64,000 nt of DNA, from positions 15,134-79,133 of the forward strand of contig DATHVD010000046.1 in assembly GCA_035461525.1 (NCBI GenBank), written 5' to 3'. The stretch comes from JAIBJN01 sp035461525 (GTDB lineage: Bacteria > Actinomycetota > Thermoleophilia > Gaiellales > Gaiellaceae). The translations under genes were made by a program, and so were the position numbers. Below are positions 1 through 8,300 of this stretch, piece by piece. The stretch's first letter is position 1. The number at the start of each line of letters is the position of its first letter. The notes below the pieces were generated by a model. That model worked only from the letters and a program-made list of their open reading frames with translations. It did not search any database and was not told the DNA's origin.

Positions 1-1
1 C

Positions 2-688
2 GTCGCCACGGAGGCCGAGCGGACGGGCGACGAGCTCGGCGTCCTCGTCGGGCGCCTGCTCGAGCTCCACGACGCCGGCTTCGAGGACGTCGGCGGCGTC
101 TGCCTCTCCTCGACCGTGCCGCCGCTCGTCCGCGCGTACGAAGAGCTCGTGCGCGACTACCTCGACGCGCGCCTCCTCGTCATCGGTCCCGGGACGCGCA
201 CGGGGATCCCGATCGTCTACGACGACCCGCGCGAGGTCGGACCCGACCGGATCGTCAACGCCGTAGCCGCGCGCGAGCGCTACGGTGCGCCCTGCATCGT
301 CGTCGACTTCGGGACGTCCACGAACTTCGACATCGTCTCGGCGGCGGGCGAATACGTCGGCGGCGTCCTCGCGCCCGGAATCGAGGCGTCCATGGACGCC
401 CTCTTCGCCCGCGCCGCGCGGCTCGTGAAGGTGGACTTCTCGGCGCCCCCGTCGGTGATCGGCAAGACGACGGTCGGCGGCCTCCAGTCGGGGCTCGTCT
501 ACGGCTTCGCCGGACAGGTGGACGGGATCGTGAAGCGGATCCGCGGCGAGCTCGAAGCCGAGGCGCCGGTGATCGCCACGGGCGGCCTCGCGGAGCTGAT
601 CGCCCCGCACGCGGAGACGATCGACCGCGTCGACCCGCTTCTCACGCTCGAGGGGCTCCGGCTCGTCTGGGAGCGAAACGCGGGCTAG
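2..688 (+). CDS. coaX: Type III pantothenate kinase, 5' end outside window
   Basis: Cytoplasmic kinase for the first step of coenzyme A synthesis (pantothenate to 4'-phosphopantothenate). The frame is open from the window edge, so the N-terminus with the first phosphate-binding Asp motif is missing. Visible family motifs are GPDRIVNA, the second nucleotide-binding motif VDFGTSTNFD, and GEYVGGVLAPGI. The C-terminus EGLRLVWERNAG is normal for the family. The gene ends in a 4-bp convergent overlap with the next gene, which is on the - strand. Substitution of the usual GTATT by GTSTN is a small deviation within the family pattern. Identity is secure; only the start is unseen. Confidence 0.93.
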   Translation, partial: VATEAERTGDELGVLVGRLLELHDAGFEDVGGVCLSSTVPPLVRAYEELVRDYLDARLLVIGPGTRTGIPIVYDDPREVGPDRIVNAVAARERYGAPCIVVDFGTSTNFDIVSAAGEYVGGVLAPGIEASMDALFARAARLVKVDFSAPPSVIGKTTVGGLQSGLVYGFAGQVDGIVKRIRGELEAEAPVIATGGLAELIAPHAETIDRVDPLLTLEGLRLVWERNAG

Positions 689-1368
689 GAGGGCTCGCGG
701 CCGGCGAGGATCGCCCCTCGCAGCGCCTCCGGCTCGGCGCCCAGGTCGCGCACGATCGCGACGGCGCCCGCGCGCTCGTCGGCGATGAGGCCGAGGAGGA
801 CGTGCTCGGCGCCGATGTAGTTGTCGCCGAGCGCCTGCGCCTCGCGGAGGCTCAGCTCCAGGGCGCGCTTCGCCGCGCGCGTGAAGGGCTGCCGGCGACG
901 GGCGGAGCCTGAGGGCGAGAGCGCTGCCACGCGCTCGCGGACCGCGTCCGCGGTCACGCCGGCCCCAGCGAGCAGGCTTGCGGTCGCGTCGTCCTCGGCC
1001 AGCACCAGTCCGAGGAGCAGGTGCTCGGAGCCGACACGAGGATGCCCGAGCTTGCCGGCTTCCTCCTGGGCGAGGACGACGATCTGCCGCGCCCGCCGCG
1101 TGAAGCGCTCGAAGGGCCAGGCGAAGCGCCGCCTCGCCCCGCCGCGGTGGGACGGCCGCCCCTCGCCTCCATCGACGATCTGGTGCACGCGCTGGTGGCT
1201 GAGGCCGAGGTCTTCGGCGATCTCGCGGAGGGAGCCGCCCTCGGCGTGGAGCCGGCGAATCGCGTGATTGTAGTCGGCGCGGGCCCGCTCGAGCTGGTGC
1301 TGAGCCTCGAGCATGCGGTCGCGCGAGCCGCGAGCCTCGCGGAGGGCGGCGGGGTCGAGAGGCGTCAT
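685..1368 (-). CDS. Helix-turn-helix protein with two Clp N-terminal domains
   Basis: 227 residues. An N-terminal coiled-coil-like helix is followed by a helix-turn-helix at about residues 46-65 (SLREIAEDLGLSHQRVHQI), a basic linker, and two Clp-N repeats at about 87-150 and 160-223. The first repeat (FERFTRRARQIVVLAQEEA) is nearly the same as the start of ClpC encoded at 26732. There is no ATPase domain. In ClpC the N domain binds adaptors and substrates, so this protein could be a DNA-binding adaptor or competitor for ClpC; that is inference. The ATG at 1368 is chosen over in-frame codons further upstream because a TTGACA/TACGCT promoter ends 7 nt before it, which predicts a leaderless mRNA. 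An upstream start would lie inside the promoter. Confidence 0.85.
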   Translation of the reverse strand: MTPLDPAALREARGSRDRMLEAQHQLERARADYNHAIRRLHAEGGSLREIAEDLGLSHQRVHQIVDGGEGRPSHRGGARRRFAWPFERFTRRARQIVVLAQEEAGKLGHPRVGSEHLLLGLVLAEDDATASLLAGAGVTADAVRERVAALSPSGSARRRQPFTRAAKRALELSLREAQALGDNYIGAEHVLLGLIADERAGAVAIVRDLGAEPEALRGAILAGREPS

Positions 1369-1375
1369 GGCGTCT

Positions 1376-1404
1376 AGCGTAGTAGACGCCGCGGGCTCTG
1401 TCAA
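1376..1404 (-). promoter_or_regulatory. Promoter TTGACA-17-TACGCT, leaderless
   Basis: On the - strand, a perfect -35 TTGACA (1399-1404) is separated by 17 bp from TACGCT (1376-1381). The hexamer ends 7 nt before the ATG at 1368, so transcription should begin at or next to the start codon. Confidence 0.75.
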
Positions 1405-1488
1405 GACGGATAGACACTATGCCAGCGCAAAGCCCGGAGACACGGCTCGGCGCTCGGCACCGGGCCGTGTCCACCCAGGCCTCGCCGC

Positions 1489-2406
1489 CTAGCGTTGCAG
1501 GCGCACGACCGAGAACGCGGCGCTCGCCGGCTCGGGCACGCCGAAGCGGGCGTTGACGGTGTAGAGCGCCCTGCCGAACTCGGCGATCGTGGTCGGCACG
1601 TCGAGGCTCGGGTCGGTCAGGTGGCCGGTGATCGTGCCGGAGCCGAGGTCGCGGCTCAGGCGCACGACGGCGATGCGGTTGAGCTGGTTCTGCACGACGT
1701 AGAGCGTCTTCCCGTGCAGGAGGATGCCGTCGCCGAACGTCACGTCCCCGCCGGCGAGCTCGATCAGGTCGGCGGTACCCGTCGCGGGATCGACCGTGTA
1801 GAGGCGGCCGAGGTTCGACTGGACGACGACGAGCCTGTCACCGCGCGGCGTGGCGTCGATCCCGTTGGTGTTGAACCCGGGCGCGAGCGTGAAGTCGCCC
1901 GTGAGCGGGATCGTCTCCACGTCCGCCTGGGAGCCGAGCGTCCCGTCAGGCGCGATCGGCACCCGGTAGAGGACGGCCCCCATCGACTCCGTGAACCACG
2001 CTGCGTCGCGGGTGACGACGACGTCGTTCACGAAGGTCGGCGGGCCGGCGGCGAGCTGGTAGGAGGCGAGCGTCGCGCCGGTGCGCGCGTCGTAGACCCA
2101 CGCGCGCCCGGAGGGCCCGCCCGCGACGAAGAGGCGCTTACCGGCGAAGGCGAGGCCGATGGCCTGGCGTCCGGGCTGCGCCGGAACGAGGATCGACCCC
2201 GCCCCCGTCCGCAGGTCGCCGCGCCAGACGGCGCCCGTCGGGATCGAGCCGACGTAGAACGTGTGGCCGTTTCCGACGGCGATCCCCTCCGGCTGGAACC
2301 CGGTCGGGAGCGGGATCGTCTTCGGCCACGACGCCGTAGCCCCGACTGGTACGGCCGCGCAGAGGACGAGGCCGGCGAGGAGGGTGAGCACGCGCGTCCT
2401 GGTCAT
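1489..2406 (-). CDS. Secreted SMP-30/NHL-like beta-propeller protein
   Basis: 305 residues. A Sec signal peptide (MTRTR followed by a hydrophobic stretch to about residue 25, AxA-type site) precedes repeated blades such as PEGIAVGNGHTFYVGS, GIDATPRGDRLVVVQS and GDGILLHGKTLYVVQN. The pattern is typical of six-bladed SMP-30/NHL propellers. No catalytic metal site can be assigned by eye, so substrate and activity are unknown. A Shine-Dalgarno-like AAGGGGG lies just upstream. It is probably monocistronic, with a gap of about 100 bp to the MOSC gene. Confidence 0.75.
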   Translation of the reverse strand: MTRTRVLTLLAGLVLCAAVPVGATASWPKTIPLPTGFQPEGIAVGNGHTFYVGSIPTGAVWRGDLRTGAGSILVPAQPGRQAIGLAFAGKRLFVAGGPSGRAWVYDARTGATLASYQLAAGPPTFVNDVVVTRDAAWFTESMGAVLYRVPIAPDGTLGSQADVETIPLTGDFTLAPGFNTNGIDATPRGDRLVVVQSNLGRLYTVDPATGTADLIELAGGDVTFGDGILLHGKTLYVVQNQLNRIAVVRLSRDLGSGTITGHLTDPSLDVPTTIAEFGRALYTVNARFGVPEPASAAFSVVRLQR

Positions 2407-2505
2407 TGGAACCCCCTTGTGAGCTGTCGACGGCTGGGTCCCCGGCCGGCGCGGCCGCGAACCCTCGGTACCGAGAACGTACGGGCTGCAGCCGCTTTCA
2501 GATGC

Positions 2506-3039
2506 TCAAGCGAGCTTCACGACCGCGTCGCCCGCGCGGACGGTGCCGGGCTCGACGACGCGGGCGTTCACGCCGCGGAGGCGGAGCGTGCGGCCCTCGC
2601 CCTTGTTCACGAGCTTCAGCGCCTCAACGCCGAAGCGGGCCCGGAACTTGGCGCAGCCCGTGTGCGGGAGGCCCGTTACCTCGACGACCGCCCCACCGAC
2701 CGCGAGGCGCGTCCCGGCCGGGAGGTTGTCCACGCCGAGGTCGAGGTCGACGTAGAGCTGGTCGCCGGCGAGGGGCCAGCGGTCGCGGCTTCCCGCGACG
2801 AGCTGCGCGAGGCGCGCGTTCATGAGCGTGAGCTGCGCGTCGGCTGCGCGAGACCCGAGCGCCCAGCGGTCGCCGACGAGCCCTTCGTCCAGGTCGAGCA
2901 GCGCCTCGGCGAGCACCTCGCGCTCGTTCTCCGCCGGCCGGCGCACGATCAGCTCGACCGTGCCCGCGTCCGCCGGCGACGCGCGCACCTCGCCGAGGCC
3001 CGCGAAGAGCTCCTCCCTGGTCGCATGCTCCGCGATCAT
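2506..3039 (-). CDS. MOSC domain protein
   Basis: 177 residues. MOSC domains occur in molybdenum-cofactor sulfurases, YiiM-like enzymes and mARC-type reductases and carry a conserved Cys. Here the motif region is PHTGCAKFRARFG, with the Cys present, preceded by GDQLYVDLDLGVDNLP and followed by RLRGVNARVV. This matches standalone actinobacterial MOSC proteins. The ATG at 3039 overlaps the stop of the upstream fusion gene (ATGA), implying translational coupling. Longer in-frame starts upstream would run through that gene and are rejected. Substrate is not predictable. Confidence 0.85.
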   Translation of the reverse strand: MIAEHATREELFAGLGEVRASPADAGTVELIVRRPAENEREVLAEALLDLDEGLVGDRWALGSRAADAQLTLMNARLAQLVAGSRDRWPLAGDQLYVDLDLGVDNLPAGTRLAVGGAVVEVTGLPHTGCAKFRARFGVEALKLVNKGEGRTLRLRGVNARVVEPGTVRAGDAVVKLA

Positions 3040-6000
3040 GCGACCTCCTCCCGCTTCCGCACGACGACCGCGTCCAGATGGGCGCGCGAGAGCGGGCTCG
3101 CCCAGAGGCCCTCGACCCAGGGACGGCGGAGCAGCGCCGAGCGCGGATAGGCGAGCGGCAGGATCGCCGCGTGCTCGGCCACCCAGAGGCGGTCGACCTC
3201 GTGGTAGGCGCGCATGCGCTCGCCCTGGTCCTGGGCCGAGCGGCCCTGCTCGAGGAGCTCGAGGATCTCGTCGTCGCGGTAGAACGGCCCGTGAGAGGTG
3301 AGGAGCCCGCGGAAGAACCCGTCCGGGTCGGGGTAGTCCGCCGTCCAGCCGGTCAGCCACATGGAGGCGTCGTCGAAGGCGTCGGGCTCGACGGGCCCGG
3401 GCGCGGCCGTCACCTGCACGCGCGCCCCGATAGCCCGCCACATCTCCACCAGCGGCTCCGCGGGCTGGAACCAGGTCGGGAGGACGATCTCGACCTCGGG
3501 CAGTCCCTTGCCGCCGGGGTGGCCGGCCTCGTCGAGAAGAGCGCGCGCCGTCTCGAGGTCGTACTCGGGCCCGACCCGGTGCGAGTGCGCCGGCATCGCC
3601 GGCGGGATGGCGCCGCCTCTGGTCGCCGCGCGCGCGAGCTGCAGCGCCGGCGAGGTGGCGACGAGGAGCTCACGGTCGATCGCGTGCGAGAACGCCCGGC
3701 GCACGAGTTCGTTCGAGAACGGCGGCCGGTCGGCGCGGAAGCCCACGTACTGGAGGCCGAGCTCGGAGACGAGGTCGCGCAGCGTCTCGGGCTCGTCCTC
3801 CGGCACCGGGTTGTGGACGTGCAGGAGGTCGAACCGGCCGCGCTGCCACGCCTCGATCATCTCCGCGCCCTTCGAGTGAAACGTGAAGGCGATCTCGCCC
3901 ACATTCCCCCGCGGGCCCGCCCAGTGCTCGTTCGCGCGGAGGAGCGCATGCTCGTCGTCGAACTCGACGAGTGTGAAGGGCCCGTTGCCGACAAGGTTCT
4001 CCGGCTTCGCCCAGTCGTCGCCGAGAGCCTCGCAGCGGTGGCGCGGCCAGGGGAAGGCCCAGGCCGAGCAGAGGACGTAGGGGAAGTAGCTGCGCGGCTC
4101 GCGCAGGCGCACCTCGAGGGTGCGGTCGTCGAGCGCCTCGGCCGTCTCGACATCCTCCATCAGGAAGGACGTGCGCGTCTCCAGCTCGCGCATCCGCCGC
4201 CACGCGTAGGCGAAGTCCTCGGCGGTGACCGGCTCGCCGTCGCTCCAGCGCACGTCCTCGCCGAGCCGGAAGAGGTAGCTGAGGCCGTCCGCGGAGACGC
4301 GGAAGTTGTCCGCCATCGCCGGGACGACGTTCAGCTCGGCGTCCACCATCAGAAGCCCGCGGAAGAGGAGCTCGGAGAAGTAGCCGGCCTCGGTCGTGTA
4401 GATGTCCCCGGGCGCGAGCTCGCGCGGGAGCGCCGATGCCGTCTCGAGCCGCGCCGTGGGCGGAAGCCGCGGATCCTCGCCGACGCGGCAGCAGAACGCC
4501 TCGTCGTACATCTCCTCCGCCTTCTCGAAGTCGAAGGCGAGGTGGTAGGCGAGCGCCATCTTGAAGAGCGTGTCGCGGGCCCGCCGCTCGTCGCCGAGGC
4601 GGGCGAGGAAGACTCGCGCGCGGCTGTAGTGCTCGAGCGCCTCCTTGTCGGCGTAGACCGCGCGCGCGGCGTCGCCCGCCTTCAGCAGGTACTCGACGGC
4701 CTTCTCCGGCTCGTCCGCCTCCGTGAAGTGGCGGGCGAGGAGCCCGTAGGCCTCCTCCGGGGACTCGCGGTAGATCTCCTCCAGCGCTTCGCCGACCTGC
4801 TTGTGGAGCTTGCGCCGCTTCGAGTCGACGAGGCTCGCGTAGGCGACCTCCTGGACGAGGCCGTGGCGGAAGCGGTACTCCGGGTTGGGGCGGCGGCGCT
4901 TCTCGACGATCAGGTCGAGCCGTTGCAGCTCCGTGAGCGCGCGCAGGAGCCGGTCGCGTGGGACGAGCCGCTCGAGGAGGGGCAGGCCGAAGGTGCGGCC
5001 GATCACGGCCGCGAGCGAGAGCGCCTCGCGCGTCTCCGGGTCGAGGCGGTCGAGGCGGGCCTGCAGCGTTCCCTGGACGACCGCAGGAATCGAGAGCTCG
5101 TCCTCGGAGACTGCCAGCTTCCAGCCGCCGTTCTGCCGCTGGAGGACGCCGCGCTCGACGAGGTCACGGAACGCCTCCTCGAGGAAGAAGGGATTGCCGC
5201 CGGACCGCTCGGCGAGGAGCTCCACGACGCTCTCCGGGATCTCGCCGTCGGCGGCGTTGCCGACGAGGACGCGCGAGGAGTCGGGCGGAAGCGGGCGCAG
5301 CTCGATCTCGCGGTAGCGGTGCGGGTAGTGCTGCCGGGCGCGCTCGCCCAGGCGCCAGGAGCCGTGCTCACGCTCGGGGCGGTAGAGGAAGAAGAGGGCG
5401 ACTGCGGACTCCTCGGTGACGGCGAGAAGCGACTCGAGCAGCTCGAGCGTCGCCTCGTCCGCCCAGTGCAGGTCCTCGAAGGCGAGGCAGAGCGGCAGCT
5501 CCTCCGCCAGCTCGCAGACGAGGTCGTGGAAGACCTCGAAGGTGCGCGACTGGATGCTCTCGCGGTTGAGCTCGCGGATCGACTGAGCCGCCTCGGGCTC
5601 GAGCGTGAGCCCGACGAGGCTGGCGAAGAACGGATAGCTCTCGTCGGCCTCTTCCTGCCCGAAGAGGTGTGCCAGCTCGGCCTTCAGCTCGAGCCGCACG
5701 CGGGCCTCCGGGGTCGTCGCGCCGACGCCGAGCCACTCGCGCAGGAGGTCGCGGATCGGCCAGTAGGGGAAGCTCTGCGCGTACGAGACGCCGCGCGCCT
5801 CGATGAAGCGCACGTCCTCGCGGTAGCGGTTCCGCGCCTCCCAGACGAGCCGCGTCTTGCCGATTCCCGGCTCGCCGACGATCGAGACGATCGCGCCGCG
5901 CCCTTCGACGAGGGCGTCCATCGTGCGCTCGAGGACGGTGAGCTCGAAGTCGCGGCCGACGAGCGGCAGCGTCGGCGGCGAGGGCTCGGACTCGAGCACC

Positions 6001-6575
6001 CGCGTGACGCGGAACGTGTCGAGCGGCGCGCTCACCCCCTTGAGGTCTTGCGAGCCCATCTCCTCCAGCTCGAAGCAGGTCTCGACCTGCCGCTTCGTCG
6101 TCGGGCCGGTCACGACGCCGCCCCGGCCGGCGATCTCCTGGAAGCGCGAGGCGACGTTGACCGTGTCGCCGAGGGCGTTCCAGCGGTCGTAGCCGTCGTC
6201 GCCGTCGCGCTCCGGGGCGACGACCACGGGGCCTGTGTTGACGCCGATGCGAACGGCGAGCTCGACGCCGTAGGCGGCCTTGACCTCCTGTGCGTACTGG
6301 CCGATCGCGCGCTGGATGGCGAGGGCGGCCCGGAGCGCGCGCTCGGCGTCGTCCTCGTGGGCGACCGGCACGCCGAAGACGGCGAGCAGCTCGTCGCCGA
6401 CGAGCTGGGCGACGGTGCCGTCGTAGCGGCGCACCTGCTCGGCCATGACCCGCATCACCTCGTCGATCAGGAACTTCGAGCGCTCTGGCCCGAGGGCCTC
6501 GCCGATCGCCGTCGAGCCGACGACGTCGGCGACGAGCACGGAGACGATCCGCCGCTCACCCGTTGCCACCGCCAT
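3036..6575 (-). CDS. Class III cyclase / STAND ATPase / TPR / family-5 solute-binding fusion
   Basis: 1179 residues with no signal peptide or membrane segment. Residues 10-190 form a class III nucleotide cyclase domain: metal Asp17 and Asp61 and transition-state Asn140 and Arg144 are present, but the substrate-specifying Lys is Gln57. Residues about 205-400 form an AAA_16/STAND module with Walker A GEPGIGKT (234-241) and Walker B LCLAFEDLHWAD. Helical TPR-like repeats follow to about residue 690. From about 700 to 1170 the protein is a family-5 extracellular solute-binding domain (GLLMVDAELNVVPAMADN, VRWSDGEPVTAEDFAYAWRRM, LTGWTADYPDPDGFF). That domain normally sits outside the cell with oligopeptide/nickel ABC importers, so here it should act as a cytoplasmic ligand sensor. 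TATAAC ends 7 nt before the ATG. Confidence 0.88.
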   Translation of the reverse strand: MAVATGERRIVSVLVADVVGSTAIGEALGPERSKFLIDEVMRVMAEQVRRYDGTVAQLVGDELLAVFGVPVAHEDDAERALRAALAIQRAIGQYAQEVKAAYGVELAVRIGVNTGPVVVAPERDGDDGYDRWNALGDTVNVASRFQEIAGRGGVVTGPTTKRQVETCFELEEMGSQDLKGVSAPLDTFRVTRVLESEPSPPTLPLVGRDFELTVLERTMDALVEGRGAIVSIVGEPGIGKTRLVWEARNRYREDVRFIEARGVSYAQSFPYWPIRDLLREWLGVGATTPEARVRLELKAELAHLFGQEEADESYPFFASLVGLTLEPEAAQSIRELNRESIQSRTFEVFHDLVCELAEELPLCLAFEDLHWADEATLELLESLLAVTEESAVALFFLYRPEREHGSWRLGERARQHYPHRYREIELRPLPPDSSRVLVGNAADGEIPESVVELLAERSGGNPFFLEEAFRDLVERGVLQRQNGGWKLAVSEDELSIPAVVQGTLQARLDRLDPETREALSLAAVIGRTFGLPLLERLVPRDRLLRALTELQRLDLIVEKRRRPNPEYRFRHGLVQEVAYASLVDSKRRKLHKQVGEALEEIYRESPEEAYGLLARHFTEADEPEKAVEYLLKAGDAARAVYADKEALEHYSRARVFLARLGDERRARDTLFKMALAYHLAFDFEKAEEMYDEAFCCRVGEDPRLPPTARLETASALPRELAPGDIYTTEAGYFSELLFRGLLMVDAELNVVPAMADNFRVSADGLSYLFRLGEDVRWSDGEPVTAEDFAYAWRRMRELETRTSFLMEDVETAEALDDRTLEVRLREPRSYFPYVLCSAWAFPWPRHRCEALGDDWAKPENLVGNGPFTLVEFDDEHALLRANEHWAGPRGNVGEIAFTFHSKGAEMIEAWQRGRFDLLHVHNPVPEDEPETLRDLVSELGLQYVGFRADRPPFSNELVRRAFSHAIDRELLVATSPALQLARAATRGGAIPPAMPAHSHRVGPEYDLETARALLDEAGHPGGKGLPEVEIVLPTWFQPAEPLVEMWRAIGARVQVTAAPGPVEPDAFDDASMWLTGWTADYPDPDGFFRGLLTSHGPFYRDDEILELLEQGRSAQDQGERMRAYHEVDRLWVAEHAAILPLAYPRSALLRRPWVEGLWASPLSRAHLDAVVVRKREEVA

Positions 6576-6582
6576 ACCGAGA

Positions 6583-6588
6583 GTTATA
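6583..6588 (-). promoter_or_regulatory. Candidate -10 TATAAC, leaderless
   Basis: TATAAC on the - strand ends 7 nt before the ATG at 6575. No convincing -35 is visible. Confidence 0.5.
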
Positions 6589-6618
6589 GCCGTGCGGAAG
6601 GCCTCTCCGGGCTCCGGC

Positions 6619-7092
6619 TCAGAGCGCGGAGACGGCCTCGCGCCGGCACCGCTCCAGCCCGTCGATCTGGCTCTGGGCCCGCTCGGCGAGCGCCGCGAAG
6701 TCGAACGCGGCGAGGCGTGGCTCCGCGGGAGCGAGCACGGCGAGGGCGTCCCAGAGCGACTTCTTCCCGGTGACGCCGAGCACGAGCGCCTCGAGCTCGA
6801 CGAGGCGGGAGAGCGGCGAGTACGAGAGCAGCCGCCCGTTGAGCTTCAGGCGGCCGGCCTTCTCCGCCACCCAGGCGAGCCGCGGCTTCACGCGCGACGG
6901 CGAGACGTCGAGGGCGCGCATGACCGCGAGGAGCGCGCCGCGATCCTCCTCGATCTCGCGCGTGAGGCCGGCGAGGAAGTCGCCGAGCTCACCGCCCTCG
7001 TTCGACCGCTGTGAACGGCGGGCGAGCTCGACGCCGGCGACGGAGCCCGCGAGGTGGTCGTTCAGGTAGACGGAGAGGAGGCGCTTCTCCAT
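6619..7092 (-). CDS. Small all-helical protein of unknown function
   Basis: 157 residues from MEKRLLSVYLNDHLAGSVAG. Almost entirely amphipathic helices, with a pattern recalling four-helix bundles (LNDHLAGSVAGVELARR, EEDRGALLAVMRALDV, RLKLNGRLLSYSPLSRLVE). No metal-ligand E/H series of a true ferritin-like protein is convincing. No signal peptide or membrane segment. It lies 29 bp downstream of dusB on the same strand and is probably co-transcribed with it. I do not recognise a defined family. Confidence 0.7.
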   Translation of the reverse strand: MEKRLLSVYLNDHLAGSVAGVELARRSQRSNEGGELGDFLAGLTREIEEDRGALLAVMRALDVSPSRVKPRLAWVAEKAGRLKLNGRLLSYSPLSRLVELEALVLGVTGKKSLWDALAVLAPAEPRLAAFDFAALAERAQSQIDGLERCRREAVSAL

Positions 7093-7121
7093 CTCGTCGG
7101 TGTCCCCGGAGTGGGGAGGCG

Positions 7122-8180
7122 CTAACCGCCGCCGTACACGGAGATCGGCAGGTCGAGGAGGACGTCGTCCTCTGCGGGCAGCTCCCCCTCGAGCCGCGCG
7201 AGGACTTCGGCCGCGCCGGGCGCCGCGGCGAAGAGGCGCTCCTCCACCTCGGCGAGCGTGCCGAGCTGGACGAGCTCCTGCTTGAACGGCTTCGGGAAGC
7301 GGCCGCGGCCCAGGTACCAGCCGTAGAACTTCTTCAGGAAGCCCGTGGCGCGCTCGACGCCGATCTCCTGCACGGTCGCCCGCATGAAGAGGACGAGCTC
7401 CGCCACGACCTCCTCGCGCCCCGGCTCGCTCTCGCCGGCGCCCGCGATCTCGCCCACCGCCCACGGGTTGCCCTGGGCGGCGCGGCCGACCATCACCGCT
7501 GCGCAGCCCGTCTCGTCCAGAAGCCTCTGGGCGACCGCGCGCGAGGTCACGTCCCCGGAGGCGATCACGGGGACGTCGACGCGCTCGACGAGCTCGGCGG
7601 TGAGCGCGTGGTCGGCCGTGCCCGTGTACATCTGCTTCGCCGAGCGGGGGTGGAGGGTGAGCGCCTGCGCGCCCGCCTCGACGAGCCGCGGCCCGACGTC
7701 GAGTGCCGCGCGGGAGCCGTTCGCCAGTCCGCGCCGCATCTTCACGGTGACCGGGACGGAGACTGCCTCCGCGACCGTCTCCACGATCGCGCAGGCGCGG
7801 CCGGGATCTTCGAGAAGGGTGGCGCCCGCGCCCGTCTTCGTCACCTTGCGGACGGGGCAACCGAAGTTCAGGTCGACGATGTCCGCGCCCGCGTCCTCGA
7901 CCATGCGGGCCGCCTGGGCCATCGCCGCGGGCTCCGAGCCGAAGATCTGCACGGCGAGCGGGCTCTCGTCGCGGCCGATGCGCAGGTAGCCGAGCGTGCG
8001 CTCGTTCCCGTGGGCGAGCCCGGCGCAGCTCACCATCTCCGAGCAGACGAGCCCGGCCCCGAAGCGGCGGCCCTGGCGGCGGAAGGCCTGCACGCTGACG
8101 CCCGCCATCGGCGCCAGGACGACGCGTGTCGGGATCTCGACCCTCCCGATGCGCCACGGAGAGCGGATGCTCACGCCCAT
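7122..8180 (-). CDS. dusB: tRNA-dihydrouridine synthase, DusB type
   Basis: 352 residues. FMN-dependent TIM-barrel enzyme reducing uridines in tRNA D-loops with NADPH. Motifs: APMAGVSVQAFR at the N-terminus, VDLNFGCPVRKVTKTGAGATLL with the catalytic Cys, TVKMRRG, LHPRSAKQMYTG, VIASGDV and MVGRAAQGNPW for FMN binding. Length is normal. The ATG at 8180 is supported by TACGAT ending 7 nt upstream. It is divergent from greA across a 120-bp region. Confidence 0.93.
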   Translation of the reverse strand: MGVSIRSPWRIGRVEIPTRVVLAPMAGVSVQAFRRQGRRFGAGLVCSEMVSCAGLAHGNERTLGYLRIGRDESPLAVQIFGSEPAAMAQAARMVEDAGADIVDLNFGCPVRKVTKTGAGATLLEDPGRACAIVETVAEAVSVPVTVKMRRGLANGSRAALDVGPRLVEAGAQALTLHPRSAKQMYTGTADHALTAELVERVDVPVIASGDVTSRAVAQRLLDETGCAAVMVGRAAQGNPWAVGEIAGAGESEPGREEVVAELVLFMRATVQEIGVERATGFLKKFYGWYLGRGRFPKPFKQELVQLGTLAEVEERLFAAAPGAAEVLARLEGELPAEDDVLLDLPISVYGGG

Positions 8181-8187
8181 GGAGGAG

Positions 8188-8193
8188 ATCGTA
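8188..8193 (-). promoter_or_regulatory. -10 TACGAT of dusB, leaderless
   Basis: TACGAT on the - strand ends 7 nt before the dusB ATG at 8180. No clear -35. Confidence 0.55.
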
Positions 8194-8230
8194 GCCTTCG
8201 CTCGAGCGTTTTCAGGCTTGACGGAGCGGC

Positions 8231-8236
8231 TACAAT
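8231..8236 (+). promoter_or_regulatory. Candidate -10 TACAAT of greA
   Basis: Near-consensus TACAAT in the divergent dusB-greA region leaves a leader of about 60 nt. A GC-rich inverted segment (GGCGGCGCG / CGCGCCGCC-like, 8248-8268) and a strong GGAGGAAGG Shine-Dalgarno at 8290-8298 lie within it. Confidence 0.5.
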
Positions 8237-8300
8237 GTCCGCCTTCGGGCGGCGCGTCAGCGCCGCGTTCGTCTGTCTTGAGGGGGTTCGGAGGAAGGCA

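Noticed and set aside
2506..3441. Longer version of the MOSC gene starting at 3441.
   Set aside because: The extra 134 codons lie inside the fusion gene in another frame and are low-complexity; the ATGA overlap at 3036-3039 gives a natural start.
3078..6773. Very long open frame (over 1200 codons) opposite the cyclase fusion, and similar long antisense frames elsewhere (for example 1495-3150, 13334-15643, 18286-20226).
   Set aside because: Composition is Arg/Gly/Ala/Glu-rich with no domain motifs, and each lies opposite a gene with clear family signatures. Such frames are expected in GC-rich codon-biased DNA.
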